This document shows positions 8,181 through 16,620 of a DNA stretch of 64,000 bases, piece after piece. The stretch comes from VRUE01 sp963718755 (GTDB lineage: Bacteria > Actinomycetota > Thermoleophilia > Solirubrobacterales > 70-9): assembly GCA_963718755.1 (NCBI GenBank), contig OY970376.1:1922001-1986000 (forward strand). Reading direction: 5' to 3'. Numbering within the stretch: the stretch's first letter is position 1; each line of letters opens with the position of its first letter. The notes under the pieces were generated by a model. It ran no database searches. It worked only from the letters and a program-made list of their open reading frames with translations, and was not told where the DNA came from. A program made the translations under genes and the position numbers.

Positions 8181-8894
8181 GTGAGCGAGTCGGTCACCAT
8201 TCCCGCCCGCTTCAACGGTCCGCTCGAGAGCGGCAACGGTGGTTACAGCGCCGGCGCACTTGCCGCTTTCCTCGAGGGCTCGGTAGAGGTCAGCCTCCGA
8301 CGCCCGGTGCCGCTGGATACCGCGCTGCGGGTGAGTCGCGGGGACGATGGCGGGGTGCTCGCCTTCGACGGTGAGGACCTGGTTGCCGAGGCTCGCCCAG
8401 TGCCCGATTTCGAGCTCGAGGTCCCGGAGCCGGTCGACGTCGAGACGGCACGGACGGCGATGGCCGGGTACCGGGGGAAGACCGATGGGCCGTTCAGCAA
8501 CTGCTTCGTCTGCAGCCGCGCGCGGGAGGACACGCTGGGCATCCATGCCGGTCCGGTCGAGGGACGGGAGCTCGTCGCCACGCCCTGGACGCCGCCGCAG
8601 TGGGCGGATGACGGGCCGGGGTACGTACGCCCGGAGATCGTCTGGGCCGTGCTCGACTGTCCCGCCTACTTCGCCGCCTACATGCACTACCCCGAGCCGC
8701 TGCCGCCGGCGGTACTCGCCCGCTTCACCGGCCGCCTCGACGCGCCGGTCCCGGTTGACGAGGAGCACGTCGTGATCGCCTGGCCGCTGGAAGCAGATGG
8801 CCGCAAGCACCAAGCCGGCGTCGCCGTCGTCTCGGCCGGTGGCGAGGTGCTTGCTCGCGCCCTGGCGCTGCTGATAGAGCCGCGCCAGGGTTGA
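8181..8894 (+). CDS. hypothetical protein, hotdog (thioesterase)-like
   Basis: 237-residue soluble protein. The N-terminal GNGGYSAGALAAFL followed by VEVSLRRPVPLD resembles the double-hotdog acyl-CoA thioesterase pattern, and the central NCFVCSRAREDTLGIHAGPV carries a CxxC that recurs in actinobacterial proteins of this type. The function would be hydrolysis or binding of an acyl-CoA; no catalytic residue is certain. The GTG start at 8181 lies 19 nt after the cupredoxin stop. It converges on the exonuclease gene with a 10-nt gap. Confidence 0.7.
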   Translation: MSESVTIPARFNGPLESGNGGYSAGALAAFLEGSVEVSLRRPVPLDTALRVSRGDDGGVLAFDGEDLVAEARPVPDFELEVPEPVDVETARTAMAGYRGKTDGPFSNCFVCSRAREDTLGIHAGPVEGRELVATPWTPPQWADDGPGYVRPEIVWAVLDCPAYFAAYMHYPEPLPPAVLARFTGRLDAPVPVDEEHVVIAWPLEADGRKHQAGVAVVSAGGEVLARALALLIEPRQG

Positions 8895-8904
8895 GGGGGA
8901 CTCC

Positions 8905-9771
8905 CTAGGCGGCGTTCGCCTCGAGCCGCTCGGCGAGGCGGTTCATGCCCAGCTCGCGGGCGGCCGCGGCGGCACCGTTCCAGTCGGTGGGACCGTCGGG
9001 CGGCCGCTCGACGCCGGCGTCACGCAGGGTGGCGATGTCTTTGAAGGCGAGCAGCTCATCGCGGGCGTCGAGCAGGGCGCCGCGCAGTTTCGGCCGCTGC
9101 TCGCGGATCGCGTTCTCGAGGATCGTCTCCAGGTCGCCGTGGCGACGCAGCAGGTCAGCTGCGGTTTTGGGGCCGACGCCCTTGGCGCCGGGAAGCCCGT
9201 CGGAGGGGTCACCGCGCAGGGCGATGAAGTCGGGCACCTGCTCGGGATCGACGCCGTAGCGCTCGCGCACGCCCGCCGCGTCAACCTCTTCGGCTCCTTT
9301 CTTGCCGCCCGTCTTGACGTAGAGGACGGTGACTCCCTCGCCCGCGCACTGGTACATGTCGCGGTCGCCGGTCAGCAGCAGCGCCTTCCCGCCGGCATCG
9401 GCCTCGCGACGTGCGTAGGTGCCGAGCAGGTCGTCTGCCTCGAGCGAGTCGCTGGTCGCGACGGTCCAGCCGAAGGCGGCGAAGAAGTCGCGGCAGGCGG
9501 CGAACTGCGGCGAGAGGTCGTCGGGCATCGCCGCCTCGCGCTCGGCGTGGTAGGCGGGGTAGAGCTCGGTGCGGTAGGAGGCCGCGTCGGGGCCGAAGCA
9601 GAGGATCACGGCGCGGGGCTGGTGGACTTCGATCTCGGCCAGGATCAGGTTGGCGGTGCCGAGCAGGGCGTTGACCGGTCGGCCGTCGGGCCCCTTGATC
9701 GAGTCGGGCAGGGCGTAGAAGGCGCGGAACAGCATCGAGGGTGCGTCGACGACGAGGAGTGGTGGAGGCAT
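8905..9771 (-). CDS. stand-alone 5'-3' exonuclease (PIN/FEN fold, PolA N-terminal-like)
   Basis: Structure-specific 5'-3' exonuclease corresponding to the N-terminal domain of DNA polymerase I without a polymerase part. Acidic metal-binding motifs are in order: LLVVDAPSMLFRAFYALP (start), SLEADDLLGTYA, LLTGDRDMYQ and the helix-hairpin-helix DGLPGAKGVGPKTAADLL. At 288 residues the domain is complete. The ATG at 9771 is used because the product then begins MPPPLLVVDA; the longer frame adds 12 residues with no homology. It likely removes RNA primers or flaps. Confidence 0.92.
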   Translation of the reverse strand: MPPPLLVVDAPSMLFRAFYALPDSIKGPDGRPVNALLGTANLILAEIEVHQPRAVILCFGPDAASYRTELYPAYHAEREAAMPDDLSPQFAACRDFFAAFGWTVATSDSLEADDLLGTYARREADAGGKALLLTGDRDMYQCAGEGVTVLYVKTGGKKGAEEVDAAGVRERYGVDPEQVPDFIALRGDPSDGLPGAKGVGPKTAADLLRRHGDLETILENAIREQRPKLRGALLDARDELLAFKDIATLRDAGVERPPDGPTDWNGAAAAARELGMNRLAERLEANAA

Positions 9772-9827
9772 CGACGGCAGCCTATGGCTCCGCATTCGGC
9801 GGGGCAATTTGGGTTACCGTCTTCGCC

Positions 9828-10391
9828 GTGGCAACGGATCGCGGCTCGCGCATCGCCCCCGGCACTCGGAGTCAGATCGGTTGGGTGAACGCCGGCATCG
9901 TTCGGCTGGCGGCACTGGCGACGCGCAGCAGGCCGCCGCACCTGTTCACCACGCTTGCCCGGCACCGAGGCCTCTTTCGCCGCTGGCTCTGGTTCGCCGC
10001 GGCGCTGATGCCCGGGGGCAAGCTGCCGCGTGAGGACAGCGAGCTGGTGATCCTGCGGGTGGCCCACAACAGTGGTTGCGAGTACGAGTGGCAGCACCAC
10101 GAGCGGCTGGGTCGCAAAGCGGGCCTCGCCACGGGGGAGATCGCCCGCGTGCGCGAAGGCGCCGCCGCCCCGGGCTGGTCCGGACGCCAGGCAATGCTGC
10201 TGGAGGCGGCCGACGAGCTGCACGCGAGCGGCAGGATCGGCGACGAGCTCTGGGGGCGCCTGCAGGCGGTAATGAGCGAGGTGGAGCTGATCGAGCTCTG
10301 CATGCTGGTCGGCCACTACGAGATGCTGGCGATGACCCTCAACTCGCTGCGGGTCGAGCCGGACTTCGCCCCCGAGGGCGGTCGAGCTTGA
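9828..10391 (+). CDS. carboxymuconolactone decarboxylase (AhpD-like) family protein
   Basis: 187-residue all-helical AhpD-fold protein. The central region LPREDSELVILRVAHNSGCEYEWQHHERLG holds the conserved Cys and the His pair typical of this family, although a full CxxC is not present. Such proteins act as peroxidase partners or lactone decarboxylases. GTG at 9828 is chosen, because upstream codons are antisense to the exonuclease start. The stop overlaps the TTG start of the next SDR gene (TTGA), so the two are translationally coupled. Confidence 0.85.
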   Translation: MATDRGSRIAPGTRSQIGWVNAGIVRLAALATRSRPPHLFTTLARHRGLFRRWLWFAAALMPGGKLPREDSELVILRVAHNSGCEYEWQHHERLGRKAGLATGEIARVREGAAAPGWSGRQAMLLEAADELHASGRIGDELWGRLQAVMSEVELIELCMLVGHYEMLAMTLNSLRVEPDFAPEGGRA

Positions 10392-11227
10392 AGGACCTGC
10401 GCGGAAAGCGCTGCCTGATCACCGGCGCCGCGAGCGGCATCGGCCGGGCGACGGCGCTGGCGGCGGCAGCCAAGGGCGCCGAGCTCTACCTGACCGACAT
10501 CCAGTCCGAGGCACTCGATGACGTCGTCGCGGAGGTCGGGCGGGCAGGCGGCACGGTCGCCTACGCCAGGGCGGCTGACGTCACCGACTACGCGGCGATC
10601 GTCGCGATGGCGGAGGAGATCCACGCCGCGCACGGCAGCATGGATGTGGTGATGAACGTCGCCGGCGTTTCCACCTGGGGGGCGATCGACCGGCTCGCCC
10701 ACAGCGACTGGCAGAAGATGATCGACGTCAACCTGATGGGCCCGATCGGGGTGCTCGAGTGCTTCGTACCGCCGATGATCGAGGCGGGCAGGGGTGGGCA
10801 TGTGGTCAACGTCTCTTCCGCTGCCGGCCTCTTCGGGCTCCCCTGGCACGCCGCCTACAGCGCCAGCAAGTTCGGCCTGCGCGGCGTCTCCGAGGTGCTG
10901 AGGTTCGACCTGCAACCGCACGGCATCGGGGTCAGCCTGGTTTGCCCGGGCGCGGTGAAAACTCCGTTGGTGAACACCGTCGAGATCGTCGGCGTCGATC
11001 GCTCCGACCCCGAGGTACGGAAGTTGATCGGGCGTTTCGAGCGCCATGCGGCCAGTCCCGAGCATGTCGCGGCGAAGATCCTCGAGGGTGTCGAAAAGGA
11101 CCGCTACATGGTCTTCACCTCTGCCGATACCCGGATCGGGTACTGGGTCCAGCGTAAGTTCGCACCGCCATACGAGTGGACCATGCGGTTGCTAAACCGC
11201 CGGCTCAGCGCCATAGCGGGACGCTAG
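10388..11227 (+). CDS. short-chain dehydrogenase/reductase
   Basis: Classical SDR of 279 residues. The cofactor motif CLITGAASGIGRATAL is at about 9-24, an acidic residue at the end of strand two (LTDIQSE) suggests NAD preference, NVAG is present, and the active site is VNVSSAAG followed by YSASKFGLRG. The C-terminal extension (VQRKFAPPYEWTMRLLNRRL) is common in SDRs of this kind near lipid genes. The TTG at 10388 overlaps the previous stop. The following DUF3556 gene begins 15 nt after the stop, so these three genes are probably one operon. Confidence 0.9.
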   Translation: MKDLRGKRCLITGAASGIGRATALAAAAKGAELYLTDIQSEALDDVVAEVGRAGGTVAYARAADVTDYAAIVAMAEEIHAAHGSMDVVMNVAGVSTWGAIDRLAHSDWQKMIDVNLMGPIGVLECFVPPMIEAGRGGHVVNVSSAAGLFGLPWHAAYSASKFGLRGVSEVLRFDLQPHGIGVSLVCPGAVKTPLVNTVEIVGVDRSDPEVRKLIGRFERHAASPEHVAAKILEGVEKDRYMVFTSADTRIGYWVQRKFAPPYEWTMRLLNRRLSAIAGR

Positions 11228-11242
11228 CTTGGGCTCGCTGCG

Positions 11243-12964
11243 ATGAGCTTCACCCAGCCCGCACCCCCTCCCTTCGAGTACGAGGAGTGGAAACAGCGCC
11301 CGCACCTGGAGCGGATCAAGGTGCTGGCGCAGGACTGGGCGCTGAACGGATTTGGCACCCCGGGCTTCGTCTACCTGCTCTACATCTTCAAGCTGATCGT
11401 CTACGCCGGCGGTGGGCTGCTGGTGATCTCGGCAACGACCGACGGCCTGGGCGGGCTCGGCAACCTCGGCGATTGGTGGACCGAACCGATCGTCTTCCAG
11501 AAGGCGGTGATCTGGACGATGCTCTGGGAGGTGCTCGGTCTCGGCGCCGGCTCGCTGCCGCTGACCCTGCGCTTCTCGCCGATGATCGGTGGCCTGCTCT
11601 ACTGGCTGCGGCCGGGCACGACGCGGCTGCCGCCCTGGCCCGAGCGGGTGCCGCTGACCCGCGGCACGCGGCGGACGCTGCTCGACGTCGTCCTCTACGC
11701 GGGGTTGATCGCCGCCGCGCTCAACCTGCTGCTGTCGGGTGGGGTCGACGCGTCCGAAGGGGTCGCGGGGCGTCTCGATCCCGTAGCGGTCGGTGTGTTG
11801 CTCGCCGTGCTCGGCCTGCTCGGCCTGCGCGACAAGGTCCCCTTCCTGGCGGCGCGGGCGGAGATCTACGGCAGCCTCGCGATCGTCTTCCTCTTTCCGC
11901 TGACCAACATGATCGTCGCCGCCCAGCTCGTCTTCGTCTGCATCTGGTGGGGTGCGGCGTCCTCGAAGCTGAACCGCCACTTCCCCTTCGTGGTGACGGT
12001 GATGATCAGCAACACGCCCTGGAACCGCTGGCGGGCGGCGAAGCGGCGTCTCTATCGCGACCACCCCGAGGACCTTCGACCGTCGCCAATGGGTGCACTC
12101 GCCGCTCACATGGGCACGGTGATCGAGTTCACCCTGCCGCTGATCCTGCTCGTCTCCCAGGGAGGCACGATCGGCACGATCGCCGTCGCCGGGATGGTGA
12201 TCTTCCACCTCCACATCCTCTCCACCTTCCCCTTGGCGGTGCCGCTGGAGTGGAACATCTTCATGATCTTCGGCGTCCTCTTCCTCTTCGGTCACTACGG
12301 CGACGTGCCGTTCTCGACCATCGACGATCCCCTGCTGCTGGCGATCCTCGCCGTCATCTGCGTCGGCCTGCCCGCGCTCGGCAACTTCCGTCCCGACCTC
12401 GTCTCCTTCCTGCCGGCAATGCGCTACTACGCCGGCAACTGGGCGACGAGCCAGTGGCTGTTCAAAAAGGAGGGGCATGCCGAGGCGAAGCTCGACCGCG
12501 AGCTGACCAAGCCGGCGGCGATCGTCACCGAGCAGCTGGCCAAGTTCTACGACCCCGAGCTGATCGACGTCCTCGTCTACAAAGGGCTCGCCTTCCGCTC
12601 GATGCACTCGCACGGGCGTGCCCTCAACGGCCTCGTCCAGCGCGCCGTCGACGACGTGGAGGGCTACGAGGTGCGCGAGGGAGAGCTCGTCGCGGGCGTC
12701 GTGCTCGGCTACAACTTCGGCGACGGTCACTTCCACGACCAGCGTTTGCTAGCCGCGGTCCAGGAGCACTGCCACTTCGAGCCCGGCGACGTTCGCATCG
12801 TCGTGCTCGAGTCGCAGGCGGCGCATGTGCAGCGCCAGCGCTATCGCATCTTCGACGCCGCGACCGGGCTGGTCGAGGAGGGCTGGGTGAACGTCGCCGA
12901 CATGGCCGAGCGCCAGCCCTGGCTCGACGGGCGCCCGTTCCCGGTAGAGGCGGGTCCGGCATGA
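11243..12964 (+). CDS. DUF3556 multi-pass membrane protein
   Basis: 573-residue membrane protein of the DUF3556 family, known mainly from Mycobacterium and relatives and of unknown function. It opens with a soluble stretch (YEEWKQRPHLERIKVLAQDWALNGFGTP), then about seven to nine hydrophobic helices between residues 45 and 390, then a soluble C-terminal domain of about 150 residues (FYDPELIDVLVYKGLAFRSM onward). It is last in the AhpD-SDR-DUF3556 run. A 15-bp-arm palindrome follows 2 nt after its stop. Confidence 0.85.
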   Translation: MSFTQPAPPPFEYEEWKQRPHLERIKVLAQDWALNGFGTPGFVYLLYIFKLIVYAGGGLLVISATTDGLGGLGNLGDWWTEPIVFQKAVIWTMLWEVLGLGAGSLPLTLRFSPMIGGLLYWLRPGTTRLPPWPERVPLTRGTRRTLLDVVLYAGLIAAALNLLLSGGVDASEGVAGRLDPVAVGVLLAVLGLLGLRDKVPFLAARAEIYGSLAIVFLFPLTNMIVAAQLVFVCIWWGAASSKLNRHFPFVVTVMISNTPWNRWRAAKRRLYRDHPEDLRPSPMGALAAHMGTVIEFTLPLILLVSQGGTIGTIAVAGMVIFHLHILSTFPLAVPLEWNIFMIFGVLFLFGHYGDVPFSTIDDPLLLAILAVICVGLPALGNFRPDLVSFLPAMRYYAGNWATSQWLFKKEGHAEAKLDRELTKPAAIVTEQLAKFYDPELIDVLVYKGLAFRSMHSHGRALNGLVQRAVDDVEGYEVREGELVAGVVLGYNFGDGHFHDQRLLAAVQEHCHFEPGDVRIVVLESQAAHVQRQRYRIFDAATGLVEEGWVNVADMAERQPWLDGRPFPVEAGPA

Positions 12965-12965
12965 G

Positions 12966-13014
12966 CTTCCGGTGCGCTTTTTGCTCGTCACAGGTACATA
13001 AAGCGCACCGGAAG
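12966..13014. repeat. intergenic palindrome, 15-bp arms
   Basis: Perfect inverted repeat CTTCCGGTGCGCTTT (12966-12980) and AAAGCGCACCGGAAG (13000-13014) with a 19-nt loop. It fills the 58-nt gap between the DUF3556 stop and the ATG at 13023. The sequence is unlike the 50-bp family but the position, at a gene end, is the same. It could terminate transcription or be a palindromic element. Confidence 0.85.
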
Positions 13015-13022
13015 GGCCGGGG

Positions 13023-14432
13023 ATGAGCACGGCCATCGTCGTCGGCGCCGGTCCGAACGGACTGGCGGCTGCGGCGACCTTGGCGGTGCGCGGGGTGGAG
13101 GTGACTGTGATCGAGGCCGCTGCGACGATCGGCGGCGGCGCTCGCAGCAGCGAGCTGACCGCCCCCGGCCTGGTGCACGACGACTGCTCGGCGACCCATC
13201 CGTTCGGTCCTGGCTCTGAGGCGCTGAACGCGCTGGACTTGGGGCGTTATGGCCTCGAGTGGGTCTGGCCCGAGGTCGATCTCGCCCACCCCTTCGACGA
13301 CGGCACCGCCGCCGCGATGCTGCGTTCGATCGAGCAGACCGCGGCCGGACTGGGGGAGGCGGGGGCGGCCTGGAAGCGCCTCTTCGGCCCGCCCGCTTCG
13401 CACTTCGACGTCCTCGGCGAGGACATCCTGCGTCCGCTGGCGCACCTGCCACGGCACCCGATCCTGCTGGCGCGCTTCGGCCTGCGGGTGCTGCCGCCGG
13501 TGTCGACCCTCGCCCGGGCGCTGCCGACGCCGCAGGCGCGGGCGCTGTTCGCGGGCAACGCCGCCCACGCTTTCCGCCCCTTCTCGCGGCCGCTCAGCTC
13601 GGCCGTGGGCGTCGCCATCACCTGCGCCTGCCACAGCTACGGCTGGCCGGTCGCGCGCGGCGGCTCGCAGGCGATCGCCGACGCGCTCGGTGCCGTGGTG
13701 CGCGAGCGTGGCGGGCGGATCGAGACCGGGCGGCTGGTGCGCTCACTGGCGGAGCTGCCTCCGGCCGATGCGATCCTGCTCGACCTCGCCCCCGGGGCGG
13801 TCGCCGAGCTGGCCGGCGATCGGCTGCCGGCTCGGGTCGCGCGCGCCTACCGGCGCTACCGCCACGGTCCGGGTGCCTACAAGGTCGACCTCGCCGTCGA
13901 GGGCGGTGTGCCATGGACCGCCGAGGCGCCGCGCCGCGCCGGCACCGTGCACGCGGTCGGCTCCTATGAGGAGCTCGCCGAGGCCGCGCGTCAGGTCCAC
14001 AGCGGCCGCATGCCCGAGCGACCCTTCGTGCTGGTCGGGCAGCAGTACCTCGCCGATCCCTCCCGCTCACACGGCGATCTGCACCCAATCTGGGCCTACG
14101 CCCACGTCCCCAGCGGCTTCGACGGCGACGCGACGGAGATCGTGATCGACCAGATCGAACGCTTCGCGCCGGGCCTGCGCGAGCGGATCGTCGCCCGCCA
14201 CGTCCGCTCCGCCGCCGACCTCGCCCGCTACAACCCCAACTACGTCGGCGGCGACATCATCACCGGGGCCAACACCGCGTTGCAGTCGGTCTTCCGCCCC
14301 CGTATCGCGCTCGATCCCTACGCGACCGGCATCCCCGGAGTCTTCATCTGCTCGGCGGCAACCCCACCCGCCGCCGGCGCCCACGGCCTAAACGGCTACA
14401 ACGCCGCGCTCTCGGCTCTCCGCCACCTCTAG
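13023..14432 (+). CDS. CrtI/PYROXD2-like FAD-dependent oxidoreductase
   Basis: 469-residue flavoprotein of the phytoene-desaturase superfamily. The dinucleotide-binding motif AIVVGAGPNGLAAAATLA is at the N-terminus with the acidic VIEAAATIGGGARSSEL after it, and the C-terminal FAD motif is IPGVFICSAATPPAAGAHGLNGYNAA. No carotenoid genes adjoin it, so the substrate may be a lipid or another polyene. It begins 9 nt after the palindrome at 12966-13014 and ends 9 nt before the one at 14441. Confidence 0.87.
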   Translation: MSTAIVVGAGPNGLAAAATLAVRGVEVTVIEAAATIGGGARSSELTAPGLVHDDCSATHPFGPGSEALNALDLGRYGLEWVWPEVDLAHPFDDGTAAAMLRSIEQTAAGLGEAGAAWKRLFGPPASHFDVLGEDILRPLAHLPRHPILLARFGLRVLPPVSTLARALPTPQARALFAGNAAHAFRPFSRPLSSAVGVAITCACHSYGWPVARGGSQAIADALGAVVRERGGRIETGRLVRSLAELPPADAILLDLAPGAVAELAGDRLPARVARAYRRYRHGPGAYKVDLAVEGGVPWTAEAPRRAGTVHAVGSYEELAEAARQVHSGRMPERPFVLVGQQYLADPSRSHGDLHPIWAYAHVPSGFDGDATEIVIDQIERFAPGLRERIVARHVRSAADLARYNPNYVGGDIITGANTALQSVFRPRIALDPYATGIPGVFICSAATPPAAGAHGLNGYNAALSALRHL

Positions 14433-14440
14433 CCCCCCAG

Positions 14441-14490
14441 GACGTGCCGTCACTTAGGTGCCCATATGGGTGCATAAGTGACGGCACGTC
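14441..14490. repeat. 50-bp palindrome, family A copy 1 (3 arm mismatches)
   Basis: Starts GACGTGCC, ends GGCACGTC, centre CCATATGG. Arms of 25 nt pair except at three positions in the inner part. It shares the outer 16 nt of each arm (GACGTGCCGTCACTTA) with the copies at 28104 and 33777. It lies between two co-directional genes, 8 nt after one stop and 13 nt before the ABC ATPase start, so it is both 3' and 5' flanking. Confidence 0.92.
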
Positions 14491-14503
14491 TAGATTGCCG
14501 GGG

Positions 14504-15268
14504 ATGAACGCACTCGACATCGAGGACCTGGCGAAGCGCTACCCGACCGGGGTTGAGGCCCTGCGCGGCGTCTCGCTGCAGATCAAGCCGGGGGAGCTGT
14601 TCGGCCTGCTGGGGCCGAACGGCGCCGGCAAGTCGACCCTGATCCACTGCGCGACCGGGCTGGCGCAGCCGACGGGCGGCACGATTCGGGTCTTCGGCCA
14701 TGACGCGATCGACGACTACGGCGCGGCGCGGCAGGCGGTCGGGCTGGCGCCGCAGGAGGTCAACCTCGACTGGTTCCTCACCGTCGAGGAGACGCTCGAC
14801 TACCACGCCGGCTACTTCGGGATGCCCAAGCGCGAGCGGCGCGAGCGGACCAAGGAGCTGCTGGAGACCTTCTCGCTGACGGAGAAGGCCAACGAACGCA
14901 CCCGCACCCTCTCCGGTGGGATGAAACGGCGCTGCATCCTGGCGCGGGCGATGATGCACCGGCCTCGCCTGCTGATCCTCGACGAGCCGACCGCCGGCGT
15001 CGACGTCGAGCTGCGGCTCGAGCTCTGGCACTACGTGCAGCGGATCAACCAGGAGGGGACGACGATCCTGCTCACCACGCACTACATCGAGGAGGCAGAG
15101 CAGCTCTGCGACCGGATCGCCTTCATCAACGAAGGCCAGATCGTCGGCGAGGGAACGAGCCCCGAGCTCGCCGCCCGCTACGGCGTCGACAACCTCGAGG
15201 ACGCCTACCTGGCGCTGGTCGGCCGCAAAGAGCTCTCGCGCTCGCACATCGAGGAGCCGGTGCTATGA
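14504..15268 (+). CDS. ABC transporter ATP-binding protein (ABC-2 exporter type)
   Basis: Nucleotide-binding subunit of an ABC-2 exporter. Walker A GPNGAGKST is at about residues 40-48, signature TLSGGMKRR near 139, Walker B LLILDEPTAGVD near 159, and the switch His in TTHYIEEAEQL. The ATG at 14504 follows the palindrome; the frame before it is only the palindrome read as codons. The GTG/ATG junction with the permease at 15265 overlaps by 4 nt (ATGA), as expected for a two-gene transporter. Cargo is unknown; DrrA/NodI-like drug or polysaccharide exporters have this form. Confidence 0.93.
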   Translation: MNALDIEDLAKRYPTGVEALRGVSLQIKPGELFGLLGPNGAGKSTLIHCATGLAQPTGGTIRVFGHDAIDDYGAARQAVGLAPQEVNLDWFLTVEETLDYHAGYFGMPKRERRERTKELLETFSLTEKANERTRTLSGGMKRRCILARAMMHRPRLLILDEPTAGVDVELRLELWHYVQRINQEGTTILLTTHYIEEAEQLCDRIAFINEGQIVGEGTSPELAARYGVDNLEDAYLALVGRKELSRSHIEEPVL

Positions 15269-16032
15269 GCGCCGCCCAGATCCGCTTCGCGACGCTCTGG
15301 CGGCGCGAGGTCAACCGCTTCATGAAGATCAAGAAACAGACGCTCGGCGCGCCGCTGCTGGAAACCTTCCTCTACATCAGCGTCTTCGGCGCGGCGCTGG
15401 GCTCGCGCGTGGGAGAGCTGCACGGGATCGACTACGTCGTCTTCGTCATCCCCGGCCTGATCATGATGGCCTGGTCGATCAACGCCTTCTCCAACAACTC
15501 CTCCTCGATCCTCCAGCAGAAATTCCAAGGGGCTATCCAGGACCAGCTCTCCTCGCCGGCCTCGCCGCTCGAGCTGCTCCTGGCCTTCTCGCTCGGCGGC
15601 TTCATGCGCGGCCTGATCGTCGCGGTGCTGACCTTCGTGGCCGCCTCGCTGCTGGTCGACCTGCCCGTCGACCACGTCCTCGTCCTGATCCCATCACTTT
15701 TCCTGGTCGGCTTCTTCTTCTCGCAGCTCGGGGTGCTGATCGGCGTCCGCGCCGAACAGTTCGACGACGTCGCCTTCGCCCAGACCTTCGTCCTGCAGCC
15801 GCTGATCTTCCTCGGCGGCGTCTTCTACTCGGCGAGCCTGCTCCCTGAGCCGTTCCAGACGCTGACCCACTTCAACCCGATCTTCTACATGATCAATCTG
15901 GTCCGCTACGGATTCGTCGGCTTCAGCGAAGTCAGCATCGCGCTCTCGCTGCTGGCCTTGACCGCGGCGACTGCCACCCTCTTCTTCGTCAATCTGCGAC
16001 TCTTTTCGCAGGGGTACCGCTTGCGGGCCTAA
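15265..16032 (+). CDS. ABC-2 type transporter permease
   Basis: 255-residue membrane partner of the preceding ATPase. After a cytosolic start (RFATLWRREVNRFMKIKKQT) there are about six hydrophobic helices, with the ABC-2 pattern of a conserved block near residues 75-105 (NNSSSILQQKFQGAIQDQL) and a late signature QPLIFLGGVFYSASLLPEPF near 165-185. The start overlaps the ATPase stop by 4 nt. A cupredoxin-like gene follows 25 nt after the stop, and may be in the same operon. Confidence 0.92.
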   Translation: MSAAQIRFATLWRREVNRFMKIKKQTLGAPLLETFLYISVFGAALGSRVGELHGIDYVVFVIPGLIMMAWSINAFSNNSSSILQQKFQGAIQDQLSSPASPLELLLAFSLGGFMRGLIVAVLTFVAASLLVDLPVDHVLVLIPSLFLVGFFFSQLGVLIGVRAEQFDDVAFAQTFVLQPLIFLGGVFYSASLLPEPFQTLTHFNPIFYMINLVRYGFVGFSEVSIALSLLALTAATATLFFVNLRLFSQGYRLRA

Positions 16033-16057
16033 CAACCTTGCTTTGAAAGGAGCTTTA

Positions 16058-16618
16058 GTGAAGTCAACTCGTCCACGCACCGGCTCAGTCAGGATCGCGA
16101 TCCTGACCGGCCTGGCGGCTCTCGTCGCGCTCAGCGCCCTCGCCTCGGCGGCCTCAGCCGCCACCGTCTACATGAAAGCCGACAAAAAAGGCCTTCGCTT
16201 CGAGGCGCCAAAAACGATCGTCAATGGGGAAACGCTGGATATCGTCAACCAGTCCAACCCCAAAAAAGTCGGCCCGCACACCTTCTCACTGGTGACCAAA
16301 GCGTCGCTGCCGAAGACGCCGAAAGCGCACCAGCTCTGCTTCACGCCGAAACACATCTGCAAGGCGATCGCCATCTGGCACGGTGTCAAAGGCAACGGCC
16401 CGGTGAAGATCAACCCGGCCGAGGCCGGCCCCGAGGGCTGGAGCACGATGGGCAGCGTCACCGAAAAGGGCGACTCCTGGTTCACGGGCGAAAAAGCCGG
16501 TACCTCGTTTGAGCAGCCGGTCAACGTGGACACCTCGGCCGGTGCGTCGCGGATCTACTTCCTCTGCGCGATCCACTCCGGCATGCAGGGCTCGATCAAC
16601 GTTCTTCCGGGCGGCTAG
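16058..16618 (+). CDS. secreted cupredoxin-like protein
   Basis: 186-residue exported protein. GTG at 16058 follows AAAGGAG (16046-16052). A basic N-terminus and hydrophobic stretch ending ASAASA form a signal peptide (about residues 1-35). The mature part resembles a plastocyanin fold: one likely ligand is His in VGPHTFSLV and the C-terminal ligand cluster FLCAIHSGMQG gives Cys, His and Met. Four Lys-Lys-rich stretches make it basic. It sits between the ABC exporter and a multicopper oxidase and could be the electron donor or acceptor of the oxidase. Confidence 0.8.
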   Translation: MKSTRPRTGSVRIAILTGLAALVALSALASAASAATVYMKADKKGLRFEAPKTIVNGETLDIVNQSNPKKVGPHTFSLVTKASLPKTPKAHQLCFTPKHICKAIAIWHGVKGNGPVKINPAEAGPEGWSTMGSVTEKGDSWFTGEKAGTSFEQPVNVDTSAGASRIYFLCAIHSGMQGSINVLPGG

Positions 16619-16620
16619 AA

